A stretch of 64,000 nt of DNA from Tubiluchus corallicola (Eukaryota; Priapulida; Priapulimorpha; Priapulimorphida; Tubiluchidae): contig JAQGDQ010002368.1 of assembly GCA_030141605.1 (NCBI GenBank), forward strand, positions 744,001 through 808,000, given 5' to 3'. Positions within the stretch are counted from its first letter, which is position 1, and every line of letters starts with the position of its first letter. The position numbers and the translations under genes were made by a program. This document shows, in pieces, positions 47,223-61,800 of the stretch. A model generated the notes under the pieces. The model saw nothing but the letters and a program-made list of their open reading frames with translations, had not been told where the DNA came from and made no database searches.

Positions 47223-50200
47223 ATGGAACATACGGAAGAAACCAAAATGTCGGATGCAATCGTTGTTTTGAGAAGAAATCGGCCAGGAACTAAGGCTGAG
47301 GTAGTTTAACACTTCTAACTAACCGGGATAACATTAACCGATCACTGAAATAAAAACGCTGTAGTTTTCGGCGCCCTTCTAGGGGAAAGGGAGCAGAAGA
47401 CCGTATGGTCGTTCCCTTTCCCCACATTATTTAAATATTTACTTGTCAACTGACTACGATCTGCATATCTTGTTATGTGTGAAATAAAAGTTCTTATGTC
47501 TTCTCTAAACTTTGTAACTCATTGTTATATACTATCTGTGATTGTTATTCTGAAGGTAAAAAAACTAAATTATTAACATTTCCTCAACTTAAGCACATCG
47601 AAAACTGTTAAGGCAGTTTTTGTGGTCTTTATAATTTTTATTTATGTTGGCACATGAAGGGTGTATACTATAGCATTGCACAAAGTTATGTAGATGAGCA
47701 TTAGTGGGCTAAATATAAAGGAAGTTTATGCCGTTGTCATGGTACCGAGTTAGGCCACCTTAACTTGGAAGTAATTCAGGTTGGTAAAATAGTTTACTGT
47801 TTAGTTTAGTTTAGTTTATTCTGAATAAGGCTACAGGAATGCAACAACATTGACAGCAGTAACTACATAAAACATTGGCTTAGCACTGATTCACTATGTA
47901 ACTGTCACTTACCTGATTTACCATTTGAATCTTGAATTCTTCCTGTTAGTATTACTATAAAGGAAGAGTATAATTATTAGACGCTCTATATATATTAAAC
48001 AGAATATAAAATGCTCCCGAATATCAGATGCATGCAACTAGAGTGCAAAAAATATAAGATGCATCACTGTTCAACAGTTAAGTCGTAAGGAGTGCCTGAA
48101 CTGAATTATGTACGTTAAATAAGTGTGTCAGAGTGGCATTAAAGCCTTTTTTCTTATTGCAAGTTTTTGGTTCAATTTTTTTTACTTTAAAGAGTAAACT
48201 TTATACTTTTTATTGTAAAAAGGCTTACTGTTGCTTACAGTTAACTGTGCTAATGCTGCTGAAGATATTGACCACAAATTGTTTTGCTGGATTCAGTGTG
48301 AAATAATTGTCAATTAAGCTTTTCTAGTTATTCACATATCCTGAATTTCCATTTTGTGAGGATCATTTTGATACCAAGCTCATCACTCTATGTTATTTCT
48401 ATGCTGAGATAATTCACATTGAAGATGAAGTGTAGGCTGCGCACTGAAAAACTTAATCTTGAGAAAATCGCTTTTAAAGTTAGCCATTGTTTTTTATCAC
48501 GTTTCTGCAAAACACTTAGCAACCGCACAAATGTTGGTTGCTATGGACTTTGCAAGAACACATTGAAGTTATGTTTTAATCCAGTAGATGGCACTTCCTG
48601 ATTAAGATCTGGGCTTCGCAACAAAAAAAACCCGAAGCAAAATGGCTGCTTCCACAAGCTACTATCAGAGTTTCAAAATACAAGTTTTTTACAATTGCAT
48701 TACTAGTTTCTAGCCAGAAAAGTGGATAGGGGTTTATAACATTAAATTTTTAGTACTTTTTGAACATTATCTTGATAATTTGATGCCAGAATATAAAAGT
48801 GCAATATATTTAACATTTGATTTTATAAAAAACAAAAAATTGATATTTGACCAAATTTTTAGTGCATTCTACTTTGAAGCGTCATAACGTAGTTTTAGTT
48901 ATGCCAACTTATTGACGATTTTGGTTTGCAAGCGCACTTATAATTCCTGCTGCTGACTACTGTTGGACTGTGTATATCACAGACTTAAATGCCTGCCCAG
49001 TGGGTTGGCTGATGGTTCTCGTGTTTGAAAAAATTTCAGAATTTTAGGGTTGAAAATTAAGAAGAAATTTATTGGAAAAATTAACAGTGGTTTTTATTCA
49101 TTATTTTATCATGTCTATAAGGATTCACAATCTGTATCTATTCAGTACTAGAAATTGATTTGCCAGAGCCATTGTTATTTGGCCTACGCAGTTAATAGAA
49201 TAGACCCTGAACAAAAACAGGAAAGTTATTATAGTGTCCCAAATAAAAAAAACTAGTGAAGCCTTGTACGTTCGCCCAGTAATAGCAACCGCACATCCCT
49301 ACTCTTGTACTTGTTCCAAGACAATTTTTTATCCATTATCTGACACAGCAGATGCTTGACATTAGGATGGAAGTTTCTTAAAATTCTGTTTTACTACATT
49401 TCTGCTTATTAGTGCTCACTGGTGAGCTTGGCTTATTGTTGGTGAGTAAAAACTTCTAAGGACTAACAAATTACCTAGATTGGCTGAATGAACATTCATT
49501 GTTTGAAAAGTAAATATTCGCATAGTACCTCTAACTAGTGAATGTCTTATTAAGTGACAAAGCAATTTAGAAAATAAAATGAGGATTTTCTTTCAAATTA
49601 CCTGCTTTCCTTTAACAAAATACCTCCCCCTGCCTTAACACCAGGTCACTACTATATTAATTAGTAATGCAGTGTGGTGCAGTCTCTTATTGAATGATTT
49701 GAGTGTTCTTGGCCAGTTAACAGCTTACTTCTCTCATACTTAATCCAGAATGCTGCTTTGCACATCTAGGCATGTTCATTGTTCAACATTCCATGGTTTA
49801 ATGGCAGACAAAAATATTTTTCTAGATTTATACTTAAGTGTTTATAAGTTCAGGTGCCTAGTATGAGTACATACAGGTAACTTAGTACAGTAGCACTAAA
49901 TATATACAGGTAAGGTATACATCACATAATTTATCATTGTGGAAATTACAGTATAATGTATACAAAGTGTGATATCTTCCATTAATTAAACTAAACATAG
50001 ATAATTTAGTACAGTACAGTAATTTAATTTAAAGAATGGAACCTGTTTTAGTTTTTTACAAATTCCATTTTGTCAGTTTATGAACTATTTGTATTAAATA
50101 TATGTCTATAAAACCATTTATTTCATTCTTGACTTCTTTGACTTCCTTGTCTTGAAATATAGAATAAAAATTAATTTAGCAGTACAAATTTTGTGGGATA

Positions 50201-53200
50201 AAAAATACTGTGAATTTTTCTGGAAGACTTTGAAAATTATATGTCTTTGGAAAAGTGTCAAAGTTGTTGTGGTTTCAGTTTTCCCAAGGTACGCCATATT
50301 GCCAGACTCTCGTGATGTATGTTGAACTTAAAATCAACTTTAAATAAAGATCATTATTACTCTGAACTAAAGTAAATGGTGTACCTGTGTAAATGAAATT
50401 ATTATTTTTCTGTAGGATTTTTCAAAATGGCCAGAAGAACCATTTGAGGAAATGGATAGCACACTGGCTGTACAGCAGGTATCAGAATAATTAATATTTT
50501 TGTTTGATTGTGATTAAAGTTTTTCTTTTTGCGGTTTGAGTATGAAAGCATGACGAATTGCTGTTTTCTGTGTTAAGCTTCTGGCTTTCACTTAAAGTTA
50601 AGTTTTCTGCTCGATATCGGGATGGTCCTATTTAAATTTTTGAAACAGTTTGTGATCCTCCGTTAGACGAGATTTAGAATTGTAAATTAATCACTAATTA
50701 TAAACCAAATCAAATTTTTTTTGCTGCATATTTGCATCTAAATCTGGGGGGTTGTTGCTGGAAACTATGCAATCTAAGTGCTCTAATACCAGCAATATAA
50801 ATTAGTATTAGTTACAGCATACAGCTGCATTTTATATTAAAATAAAGTACGAGCAAACAACGTTTGGTTGATGCTGGGTTAGCTTAAGAATTTGAAATTG
50901 TTACTATAGGATTTTCATATTAATATGTGCATATAAATGCTCGTTGAATACATAACAAACATTTTTCCAGTACCCATCAGTTACATGAAATTCTAATACT
51001 TTGTTGCTTTAGTTTGATTTACCTGTTTAATAAAGAAACATCAGCTAAGTGGAATTATATTGAATTTCTGATACTTCAACTATAATATTGTCTAGCTTAT
51101 TAATAATCAGTATATTGTCGGTCTATTATATAAGCATTTGAATATCCAGTAACAAAAACAGAACGAAGCAGCTTATTACAGAATTCATCGAGCATTATAA
51201 ACCTGTTTCTACATATGTAGTTTATCCAGCAAACAATACGAAAAGATCCTATGAACATAGCTGAAATTCTTACACCTCCAGAAGGTCAGGACGAAGGGGT
51301 GTGGAAATATGAACATCTTCGTCAATTTTGTTTAGAACTAAATGGACTGGCTGTAAAACTACAGGTACAGTGCTAATCTGAAGTCTATGAACTTAAGCTT
51401 ATATGACACCGTAATTTGAATGTTTATATAGCAGTTCTTTGCTTTCATTCAAAATTTTAAAGTAAGTGAGCATTTCACATGAACTTTGTGTAACTAGCGT
51501 GGATTTTTATTATAAATAATATGCATACGTTTAGTGACCATTATTTTCATTTTGATATTGTTTTATTCATTGAAAAAGGTAGAACATTTGAAAAATGGAA
51601 AGCTTATTCATTTTTACTAACCACTTTCTGACCTAGTGATTTGTATTAAATTTATAAAGCAATAAACCAAAAGATAATGGTACAACAAGAAATCTAATTT
51701 GTTGGTTTATTATTATTATTATTATTATTATTATTTATATATTGCTTAGCAAATGTTTACAATTGATTAAATTTACAAACATTAATATAAAATTCAATAA
51801 TTGATTACACTCCTTCTGTATTGAAGATTGTTACTACTTTTGTTATTAAGTATGGTAGTTTTGCTAACAACTCACTGACGCCTTTTTGTTGTTCTTAGGG
51901 TGAATGCCAGCCTGAAACTTGTACGCAAATGACAGCAACTGAACAATGGATTTTTCTCTGTGCTGCACACAAAACACCTAAAGAAGTGAGTTTATTTTTT
52001 TTTACCTGAAAATACTAGTCAATGGCAAATTATAAAAATAAATGGCTTTTTTTCCAATAATTTAAACTTCTAAACTGTGTATTATTTCAGAGTGACTTGC
52101 TGCTTTTTGAAAGTTTTGTTAAACAGAAAATTTGCTTTCAGTGTCCAGCAATTGATTACACTAGACACACACTAGATGGAGCTGCATGTTTGCTTAACAG
52201 CAACAAGTATTTCCCTAGCAGGTATTAATGCTTCTACTAATTGACAGTATTGACATTTACATAACAATCTGTAATAGTTTTTTTTTTGTGTATTTAATCT
52301 TATTGTTTTTTTTCACTTTTTACTGCATTCATTAGTTTCATTGTTTGTCTCTATATAATTAACCAGTGAAGTTAAAAATATTTTACTCTTTTACAATATT
52401 CGGCATTATGTAATTATGATGCGTCTTCCTGCACATTTTAATTTGTGTAATACTAGTGATAATTATTTTGAGGGTGTGAATGTTACATGTGTTTTTGCAG
52501 GGTCAGTATAAAAGAATCTTCAGTAGCAAAACTTGGTTCTGTATGTCGACGTGTGTACAGAATATTTTCCCATGCATATTTCCATCACAGAGAACTTTTT
52601 GATGAATTTGAGGTATGCCTTTTCCTTAGTATTTCTAGAATTTATTTTCCCCATCACCAATAAGTTTCTCATTTTATGGCTAACATACACAATATGTACC
52701 ACATTATTTAAGATTCAGTGTGTTTTCTTTAAGTGTTATCCAGTGTTTGGCTCTTGCCTAAATGACTTTGCTCCTGCTGAAAAGAAGTGCAAACAAATAA
52801 GAATGTTCGATAAGCAAGAACAACTTAACCACTAATAACAACCATTAAGTAGTTAAGCCTGGCACAGACAAATACATGTTTTCTATTTTCTTTGTACTAG
52901 CATTAGCTGTTTAGAGTACACGTAGAAAACATTTAACTGTTCTGGTGTTCCTCTCTGCATGGAAAACCTAAAAGCACAACAATGTGATGAGCCATTGCAT
53001 AGGCCTTGCTTTGCCAATGCCCATTCTCTTTGCTCAAGGTCGAGGATTTGAATCCAGGCCCTTCCAATTTCCATTGTCTTTTATTACATACTGCTATTGT
53101 ACACTCTAATAATTATGTCATTATATTTAAGTGCATTTAAGTAAGAATAAATTCATGAAAATTTGCCCATTCATTGTATGAATTAGCCTTATGTGTGTCA

Positions 53201-53734
53201 GGCAGTTTCATCTTGTAAATATTGATAACCAACACAGAGTTGTAAGTTAGCTAGTTATGTTAGGTGAGTAACAGTCTTTACTTTATTTTTACAAGGAAAG
53301 TGTAATTACAGTTTAAGTTACTTGACTGGAAAAGTAACTCTTTGTCAAAAAGATGTTACTCTTACCACATTACAAAAGTTTAAACAATTTAATCAAAGGT
53401 TTACTGTAAATTATAATAGATAAAATGTTTTTCTAGCCCAGTGTTGGCAGTAGGTTTTAAGATAAAAGTTGTTTAATTTGTTGCCTAAAAGTAGTTTTGC
53501 AAATGTTTTCATTTAAATTAAATGACACTTTACAAACACCATGCTTTGTATTTTACTGCTGGTTTGATGTTTACAGAACTCTTTGAATGAGTTTTTTCTG
53601 TTTAGAATGACACCCACTTATGTAAGAGGTTTACCATGTTTGTTACGAAATACAATCTGATGTCCAAGGACAACTTGATCGTTCCTATATTGGAAGATGA
53701 CACTGGGAACCAGCCAACAGAGAGTGAAGCTTGA
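47223..53734 (+). CDS. MOB4: MOB kinase activator-like 4 (phocein), STRIPAK subunit
   Basis: Orthologue of MOB4/phocein, a Mob-family adaptor of the STRIPAK (striatin-PP2A) complex acting in the cytoplasm and at membranes. Exons: 47223-47300, 50416-50478, 51221-51364, 51899-51985, 52142-52221, 52501-52612, 53606-53734; 230 aa. Near-identical to human/fly MOB4 through [90 protein letters not shown] and [15 protein letters not shown]. The Mob zinc site is consistent with the Cys pair in exons 4/5 and the histidines in exon 6. Translation may begin at 47223 or at the second Met (47247), which better fits the usual short N-terminus. Exon 1 lies between two inverted-repeat arms. Phase is consistent throughout and no damage is seen. 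Confidence 0.95.
47382..47423 (+). other. Perfect 11-bp stem hairpin in MOB4 intron 1
   Basis: ggggaaaggga pairs exactly with tccctttcccc across a 20-base loop that itself holds gacc/ggtc. Stable as DNA or RNA. Function unknown. Confidence 0.6.
47588..47728 (-). repeat. Right arm of inverted repeat flanking MOB4 exon 1
   Basis: Partner of 46,701-46,837; lies in MOB4 intron 1. The arms are 750 bases apart and the spacer contains the presumed promoter and exon 1. Inside each arm, cccactaatgc next to a ttaa/ctaa resembles a piggyBac-type end, but similarity continues outside it. Confidence 0.8.
51708..51737. repeat. (ATT)n microsatellite, MOB4 intron 3
   Basis: About nine tandem att units. Confidence 0.85.
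52981..53075 (+). repeat. tRNA-derived SINE-like fragment, MOB4 intron 6
   Basis: ggtcgaggatttgaatcc (about 53,038-53,055) is close to a Pol III B box (ggttcgaatcc). The preceding part (ataggccttgctttgcca) looks like a decayed tRNA-like body. No intact tRNA fold, so read as a SINE remnant. Confidence 0.4.
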
Positions 53735-54945
53735 AGTGGTGAACAAGTTAGGGGCTTATTTAGGAATTCATATAAATTTCATTCTTAGTAAATTCCATTG
53801 CGAATTTTTATAGACTGGCTATTAAATTGATGTATAGTTTTGAACATAAGTTTTTTTTCTGTGTAACCTACTTTTTTTCTAAAAAGAACTTAGCATGTTA
53901 ATTCACTTTTAAAACTGTGTAAATATGTATTTATTATACATGCACTACGTACATTATACGTACATTATTTATTAATAGTTGTATTTTCTGAAGATAATGC
54001 TTTTGGTAATTTTCTGCTTTACTTCCTAGCTTTGATTATGGTGTTAAATACTTCAATGTCTCATTTCATTTTAGGGGACCTGATATTATTTTTAATGATC
54101 GAGACTAGATACTCATGTGTACTGCTATCAAGCATCTGCATATACTAAGAAATATTCAAAATGCAAATCTGTGCTTAAGTAGTTCATTGGCATTTGATGT
54201 AAGAAAAATATGTAATTCGTGACTAAATGTGTGTTTTCTTTATTGTAAGCAGCCTATCTGAATTAAATTCAGAGTTTAGTCTTAGTTGACCTGAGTGATC
54301 TCTGATATGTCTTCTAATCTAAAAAAAATTGGCTTATTTTTGCAATATTTCTGTCAAACCATCAACTGCAAACAAGGTAATTAATTTGTATTGTTTTTAT
54401 AATATCCTGGCTGCTCTGAAGAAAACGTAATTGTAAGATGATAACAAAATTTACAGTATGCTGTTGAAAATATCGGACTTGTATCTTCTCACTGGAGTTT
54501 GCATTGCTTTAACAATGAACGGAAAAGAACAGGACTCATAGCCAAGGTTTTTTAAGATTGTGCAACAATGTACACATTCTGCATGTAATTAACAGAAAAA
54601 CAAGATTCATTTCTTTTGCTTTGTTCTGGCATTAAAGTTCGCGACAACATTATGCATTGTAGTGCTGGGTTGTCCTAATTAACATAATTGTACCTTTGCA
54701 CTTCCGATTAAGTCGTCAATTATCAATTTTTACAGTTAGCGTTATCATAGCCCTTCCTATTGCATTTGACAGTTAATGCTGAATCAATCTTGTGTTGTGG
54801 ATCACAGGAGTGATTTCACTGTTGTATTTTGTATTTGAAAATCAATGTTAATAATTAGTTTTCAGTATAAATTAATATAAAATGTGCCACTGTTACTTTA
54901 TGTATATGATTGTGCTCTTAAGTTTAGTTTAGTTTATATATCGAA

Positions 54946-55285
54946 TAGATTAGATTAGATTATGTTATCATAGCTTCACTTATATTATATTGTATCAGAG
55001 TAAATTACCTTTAATTAGGATGGATTCTAGAATAGACTAGACCAGATAATACTAGATTTTGTTAGATTAAACTAGACAAACTAGACTGGACTAAAATTGG
55101 TAGATTAGGCTAGACTAGGTTAGATTCCACTTTACTATGCCAGATGTCTGTGGTTGTGTATGTAGATCATATTGGGTTGAGTTAGATTAGAAAAATGAGG
55201 TCATCTGAAATGAGGTGAGGTGAACTGTGGTAAGATGAAATGAAGTGAGGTGAGTTGTGCTAAAGTAAAACAAAATGAGGTGATG
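54946..55285. repeat. Degenerate TAGA(T/C)TAGA and GAGGTGA simple-repeat tract
   Basis: Many imperfect copies of tagattaga and tagactaga that pass into gaggtgaaatg-like units, consistent with a decayed microsatellite. Confidence 0.65.
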
Positions 55286-55549
55286 CATCATTGCAATGTA
55301 TCATTACCAAAGCTACACGTCTTTGCTTATACTTTTCTGTTGACAAGTAAAGGAATCGGGTTTCCAGGTGGCTTCCTAGAGGCCATGTGAACTATGCATG
55401 GCTTTGGCCAAGCTACATGGTGATGGTTAAACTCACCTGAGCATGTAGCTGTCTGATCACATGTGATGGTTACAGCTTGTGAGCTGCTGTTATTGACGCA
55501 CCTGCAATTAGATTATTGCTTCGGGTGAAACGGAGCTGTGAAAAGCATG

Positions 55550-55805
55550 GCAGGTTTCTTGATAGATATGGCTTGACAGTAAGTATTTAAGTAGTTTCTT
55601 TAGGTTTGTCTTACTTTTTCATGCCAATTTATAAGTTTATCAAAATTTTAAGTGGCTTGGGAAATTAAATTCTGTGCACCAATTAAATAATTTAAAATAT
55701 TGTGTTTTAAAACATACTTTTCAGTTACTTTAATGTGAAATTCATATAACCCCGATGATCCTTCCGTATATTTTAGCTGGAACTGAAAAGAAATTTTTGC
55801 ACTGA
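55550..55805 (+). other. Possible non-coding 5' exon and intron of the CNG gene
   Basis: A donor-like site (gaca|gtaagtatt, about 55578) and an acceptor-like site (tattttag before 55778) lie just upstream of the coding start. This would fit a short 5'UTR intron. It rests on splice motifs only. Confidence 0.25.
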
Positions 55806-58800
55806 ATGGCAAAAGTAGAAGATACTGCAGAGTTGATTAAGAATGAAGCTGACATTGGCAATGCTCCAGCTATTCAAGTGCATGGTTTTCCAGGAACAAA
55901 GGAAAGTCCTTCAAATAGGTCAGTTTGTTTGTGGTTGGGCAAATCATTACTTTACTTCTAGAACAAAATCATTTTTGAATTTCATAAGGTATTATTTTTC
56001 AAACTTTTTTAGCCAGTTGCGTAAATTTAGTCATCATGAATTTATTTTAGTATGTTATTAGTATGTAAGTATTGCCACTTAAGATTTTCAAGGCAGTAAA
56101 GTCAATAACTCTATAACACTGGTATTGTAACAGAAAGTTTTGCAATTTATTTAATAAACTTAACTAATATATATGCAGTGCTCATTCATCGCAATTTTCT
56201 AATATTTTCTAATTTCATGCTAGTATGTAGCATTCCTGTATTTATTTATGTCCATTATTCTCATCATTTTTAGAGGAATAGATAATCCCATTTTTTCCTT
56301 TGAAAATGTGGAGACGGGACGGACGGTAACAGTAAAAGAGGAAGCTGATGGGCACAGCAATAGCAATGGTTCTGTCAGCACTGTCCGGAGAGGGAGTAAT
56401 ATATCTGGTGGCATCAGTGGAGCTCACGACACATTAGCTGTACCTGGTTCTCAAGTCTCTCGTATGTATGCAGTTCAACACGAGCATTAAATTTGAAAAT
56501 GAAGACACATGAATTTCTGGTGAAAACGTAACTGGTAAAACAAAATCTTTTTCAAGATTATCTTTAGACATAATTTTAGTATTGATTCCACATTGGTCTA
56601 ACAAGCTAGAATTTGACTCCATTTGACTATAACCTATTATTTGTATAAAGTGGTGGATAGAAATACAAGCGTATGTGGTTCTTCAGAGACAAAATTCAAA
56701 TTCTTCAATAATACGTATTCCTAAGGCTATGCTGCTCTGAGATTCATTGCCTAAAAATTTTTTTAGTAGAATTTACTTTTTAAATAAATGATGTTTATAA
56801 AGACTAGTACTACTAGTGTTATTCAGTACTACGATAAAATTACTATTCTAAACAAACATGTTTTGAATTATATACAGTACAAAGGATTTTATTCTTTAAA
56901 GATACAAAATTTCATAAAAACTTTTTATATCTTTAAATCACAGTTTCCAAATCAACTTTAGATTGGGTTTTTAAGACAATTTTTGGCCACAATAATAGTC
57001 ATATTGTAGCATAATGGACAAATGATAATAATGTATACAGATAATTGTATTGCATGTCCTGTGGCTTGTGGCTTCATTCAACATTGTGCTTCTTTCTGAT
57101 GGATTACCATGGCAACTGGTATTGATCGTGCTCCAGAACCTGTTGCCTGGGCAATACTTGAAATCCAGCCCTAATGTGGTTTCATTAATCAATACCTGTT
57201 TGCGTTGGCATTGCCTAAGTTAACTTATCAGAACACTTAAGTGTAGATAATATTTGTTATTTCAAGTGGATTATACTCAAGACTGTAGAAGAAACAGAAA
57301 AATTATTCAGTGCAAAAAATTTTTATTTTGGAGGCTGTTTTGTTTGTCCAACAACTTATTTATTTGTTCTTCTATATATCCATTCTTTATTGCTGTTTGT
57401 TTGTTACACAAAGCAGTTGTCAAGCTGAATCACATTTTTGAAGCATAATAACTCAAAATATTAGTAATTTTAAACAAATAAATTTAAAACAGGGATTTTA
57501 ATGTACCTTACAAACAGCTGACTTTTTTAGCTTGTTAATTTGTGGTCTGTAAAAATATTATTGAGCGGCTTGGCAGCAAACTTACCTTTGAAAGAAGTGA
57601 AAAAATATGAAAGCTTCCAGAAAAAGTTGAAAAACTAGAGAGCTGCCTTTCCAGTTATTTCAGATCATTTCCTAGATGTGTAACTTTTGTTATATTACAG
57701 ATCTTTACAGTGTCAAACATATTCTATCAAATACGTACCTATAAATTTTCCAAGTCTGGAATGTGAATTTATAAAACAATATCCGCTTTTATACTTAAAA
57801 CATACCAAAATAAATAAGCTACTGCTAAAAAACCTCAGTCATAGGTATGGCATTTATATTATAAAACACTTACTAAGCACTTTGTAAAGCAGTGTACAGT
57901 GACGAAAAATGTCATCTATTTTTCATTTGTTTTCAGTTTTGAGACGTGGTAGTCAGGCATCTGTGACATCTTCTGGAAAGTCTGCAATTTCTGTATGGAA
58001 GCGCAAATCTCTTCGTGCCACTGTCAGCATCGATTCACTTTCAGCGGATCATACCCACAAGCAGTCGTGGAAATCTATCTCTAGGCTAGCTCGAAGTCGG
58101 TCTGCAGGCAGTACCCGTTCTTTAAAATCCTTATCATCAGTGTAAGTTTTCTGCATAATAATGTAAGGGTGTCAGGGAATAATTAGCCCCCAAGGAGAGG
58201 ATAACAATTGACATTACCATGACAAAGAGCATTAAATTAACTTATTTTAATATTTTTAGTATATATAGTACTGCTGCCCTTCGCATCTCTGAAGGCCATA
58301 AATAGGCAAGAGTACAATTCATTTTAGTTTTTCAATGAGAGTAGTGTCAAGATTCACTTCTTCAATAACTTGGTTGATTTTTAATTTTTGATAATAAAAA
58401 GTGGAATGAATTTTTAAAAATGGATTGAATGATGATTATTATTATTATGAATAGAATATGAAAAAATGTGTTTTTTTTGTACTTGCGCTTCCGCTTTAAT
58501 GTAGCAGGGCTATCATTTCCTGACATTCCGTATATCTTAATAAATGACATAAGCATGAAAGATAGCTGTTTTTAGCTTTCTTATGATTTACTTAATTACG
58601 ATTAATTGTTTTAGTCGTCTGTTTTTTGCCTTCTGAAACAGAACTTTTACATTATCATCCATGTTTGAAATGTTTAGATATTAGTTAATACTGCTGTCTA
58701 ACATGCTTATTTTATTGTTACTGGATATTTGCTCAAATATATATTTTTTTCGAATTGCTTGCTAAGAACGTTTGAAGCTTAACTTTCCATGCAAAAATGC

Positions 58801-61800
58801 ATTATGACTGCTTCTGCTGATGGTGGTTGTGGTGGTGGTGGTGGTGGTAGTGGTGGAGGTGGTGATGGTGGTAGTGGTGATGGTTTTAGTGGTGGTGGTG
58901 GTGATGATAATGATGATGATGATGATGATGATGACGATGATGATGATGATGCCATATAAGCTGTATTGATTTCCAGAACAAATGTATTCACTTTGTTTCA
59001 AACAATAGAGTATCAAACTATCAATCCGTAGTTTTGTAGTAATTCTTGTATAATTACATATCCTGATCAAGAAAATTTTAATTGTTCATTAACTTCATTA
59101 CATACCCATCTTAACAATTTGATTAAAATTAGGTATATTATTTATTAGAGCCCTAATTGTATATATTTTGAATGTTTTATAGAATTATATGTTTTAATTA
59201 AATTGGTTTGTAGCATTGGAGAGGAGAAAAGCGATGTAGTTCATGAACGCATTCGCAATCTCGTTAACGCATTTTCTGAGCGAGCATGGAGAATCAAAGA
59301 GAGAGTAGCACAACCACCAACTCCCACTGAATCAGACAGCGGGAGGTCAACACGTATGTTACTCAAAATTTTTAAGCTGCTAAAATCAATGTAATCAGCC
59401 ATACAATATTCTTTTGACTGCAGTACAACATTGTAAAATAGGATTTTCATTGCAGCTGAAGTTGAAACAAAGAAGCAGCCTCAACGTTTTGACTCTTTCA
59501 TAGAAGATACCCTACACAGACAGGAGGAGCCACTGTATGTGGACATATTAGGGCGAAAGTTAAAACTCCCTGGATTTTTACGGTGCAAAGTTCCTAAGAA
59601 ACTTGCCATAGATCCTCAAGGTAAAGACTTGAATAATAGTATGAATTTATGTTTGTTAATCAAATACCTCAAATATCACATCACATGAAATACTCCGTGA
59701 AACATTATCAGACTGTACTCGGGATATTGAAGTATCCATTCACTTTTTTGTGAAAATTAATTTTCTTTTGATTTTGTGCCTCTGGCTCTGTGAAAATAGA
59801 AAACCACCTCCTCGTTAAAAGTAATGCTAAGCTTTCCACGCTGTCCTACACTGGTGTATCAAGTGTGCAATCATATTGTATTTTTTCAGAGTGTTTTAGG
59901 TTCTTTAGCTGTTATTATCATCTGGATTTCTAAAATTTGTACTGTTAACAGGTAACATCCAATTTCTAATGTGTGGCCAAATCTTAATAATACAAGATTT
60001 TGATTGTTGAAATTACTAAACTTGGAATTACATAAAGCTTTTTGGGTGGCCCGATGTGTATATACTCAGGTAATGTGTTACGACACTGCTTGTTTCAGGT
60101 ACATGGTATCTAATGTGGTTGTTTCTGCTGACTTGTGCATACACATATAACTGTTGGAGTATGTTTTTACGGGCTTCGTTCCCATACGAGACTGAGAGCA
60201 ACCGGGCATATTGGCTAATCGCAGATTATATTTGTGATTTGCTGTATCTACTTGATATTGTTATCGTCAAATCTCATATCATATTCCTTGATGAAGGCAT
60301 ATTTGTGGTAAGTACAGTTTATTAGCTATAGTTCATACAACATATAACACTTTTCTTAAATACCTATATTGATCACATAATCTTTTCATTCATGCTTACT
60401 AGCAACCACAATGGACTTTAGCAATACTAACAAATAAACCGTTTCTCTGGCTTAATAGAATCTGAACAAGTGTTGTTTTAACAAGTGAGGCGCATTAGCA
60501 GATTTGTTACATTTTAAATTTTGAATTGTTTGCAAGATTAGATGTGTTAGTATGAATGAGAACTGTAGCTGCATCAATAACAGAAATGGAACACTATATT
60601 TTTCAATCATGTCACCACTTTCACAAAATAATTATTTATTTAGGATGATCGAAAGGCAATGGAAAAAAACTATGTGAAGACAACAAATTTCAAGGTATGA
60701 TTTTGTTAGAGATAGATGTTTCGGCAAGTGTAATTATATATCGATTGGCAATTTTGAGGCCATATTTATACCCTTTTAAGTTTTAAATAATTACACATTA
60801 GCGAAATGTCTTTAGTGCATAATTTTAGCAGACTTTATGAGCACTAGGATTCATCATCAATTAAGCTGTATTTTTATGTAGTTTTGTTACTATGTTGTTA
60901 TTGCTATAGCCATGTTTACTCACATTGACTGTACATTGTTTGTTGAATACTCTTGAATAAGTTCAAGTTACCCAATTTCAATATTTTGTACATATTTTAG
61001 TGTGATGTTGCGAGTCTGCTACCTTTGGATATCCTGTATTTGGCTGTGGGAGTGAAACCTATGCTTCGACTACCAAGATTACTTAAGGTTATTTTAGTTT
61101 AAAATACAGTAATTTGGTTATTTTAGTGTACATTTTCACAACTGTACATTTGCATTAGTGAAAAATTTATGTAGAAGAAGTGTAAAATGTGATAACACAC
61201 GGATATTTTTTTTCATATCATTTATTGTTTGTTATATTTCCCTTTTCATAGTTACTATCATTCTACTGGTATAGCAGTTTTGACAGAATGTAAGATTACG
61301 GTCTCCAGGATACTTTTAATACAGTTATGTTTCAGGTAGCACAGAAAAAATGTACAGGTTTAGAAAATACATTTAGTTTTGGCTGTAAAAATTACAAGTT
61401 TATAGCTTTGGTAGTCTTTTATTTATGACCAAAAACTTGTTTGTTAACAATTTAAATTTCTGAACAATGTCAGTTAATCAACAATTGAAAAACAACGTTG
61501 ATGTATAAAATGTGACAGATGCAACAAAACGAAAAAGAAATCAACCAGTTTGCAGCATGGTCTTCACAAAAATAAAGCACTCATAAGAGAAAGTGTATGT
61601 GGGTTGTACAGAGCAGTTTGATGCACGGAACAAAGACAAAAATTATTGAATGTTGTTGGAAGAAATGCTTCCACCAGTTTGCATTCTAAATGGCGGACAC
61701 ATGGAGCACTACAAAGATCTTTCTGGCATTTATTTTCTGACTTGTCTGTATTTTTCGAAAAATGTAAGGTGATGACCTAAGATTTTTGGCATTTATACAT

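Larger units (their letters stand above)
53735..55805. other. Intergenic stretch between MOB4 and the CNG gene
   Basis: Begins with the MOB4 3'UTR and flank. 54,946-55,285 is a degenerate simple repeat (tagattaga, tagactaga, gaggtga units). 55,330-55,580 is GC-richer and may contain the CNG promoter and a non-coding exon. No coding region supported. Confidence 0.5.

Noticed and set aside
58762-59070. Ser/Thr/Pro-rich frames
   Set aside because: Reverse reading of a (GGT)n/(GAT)n intronic tract of the CNG gene.
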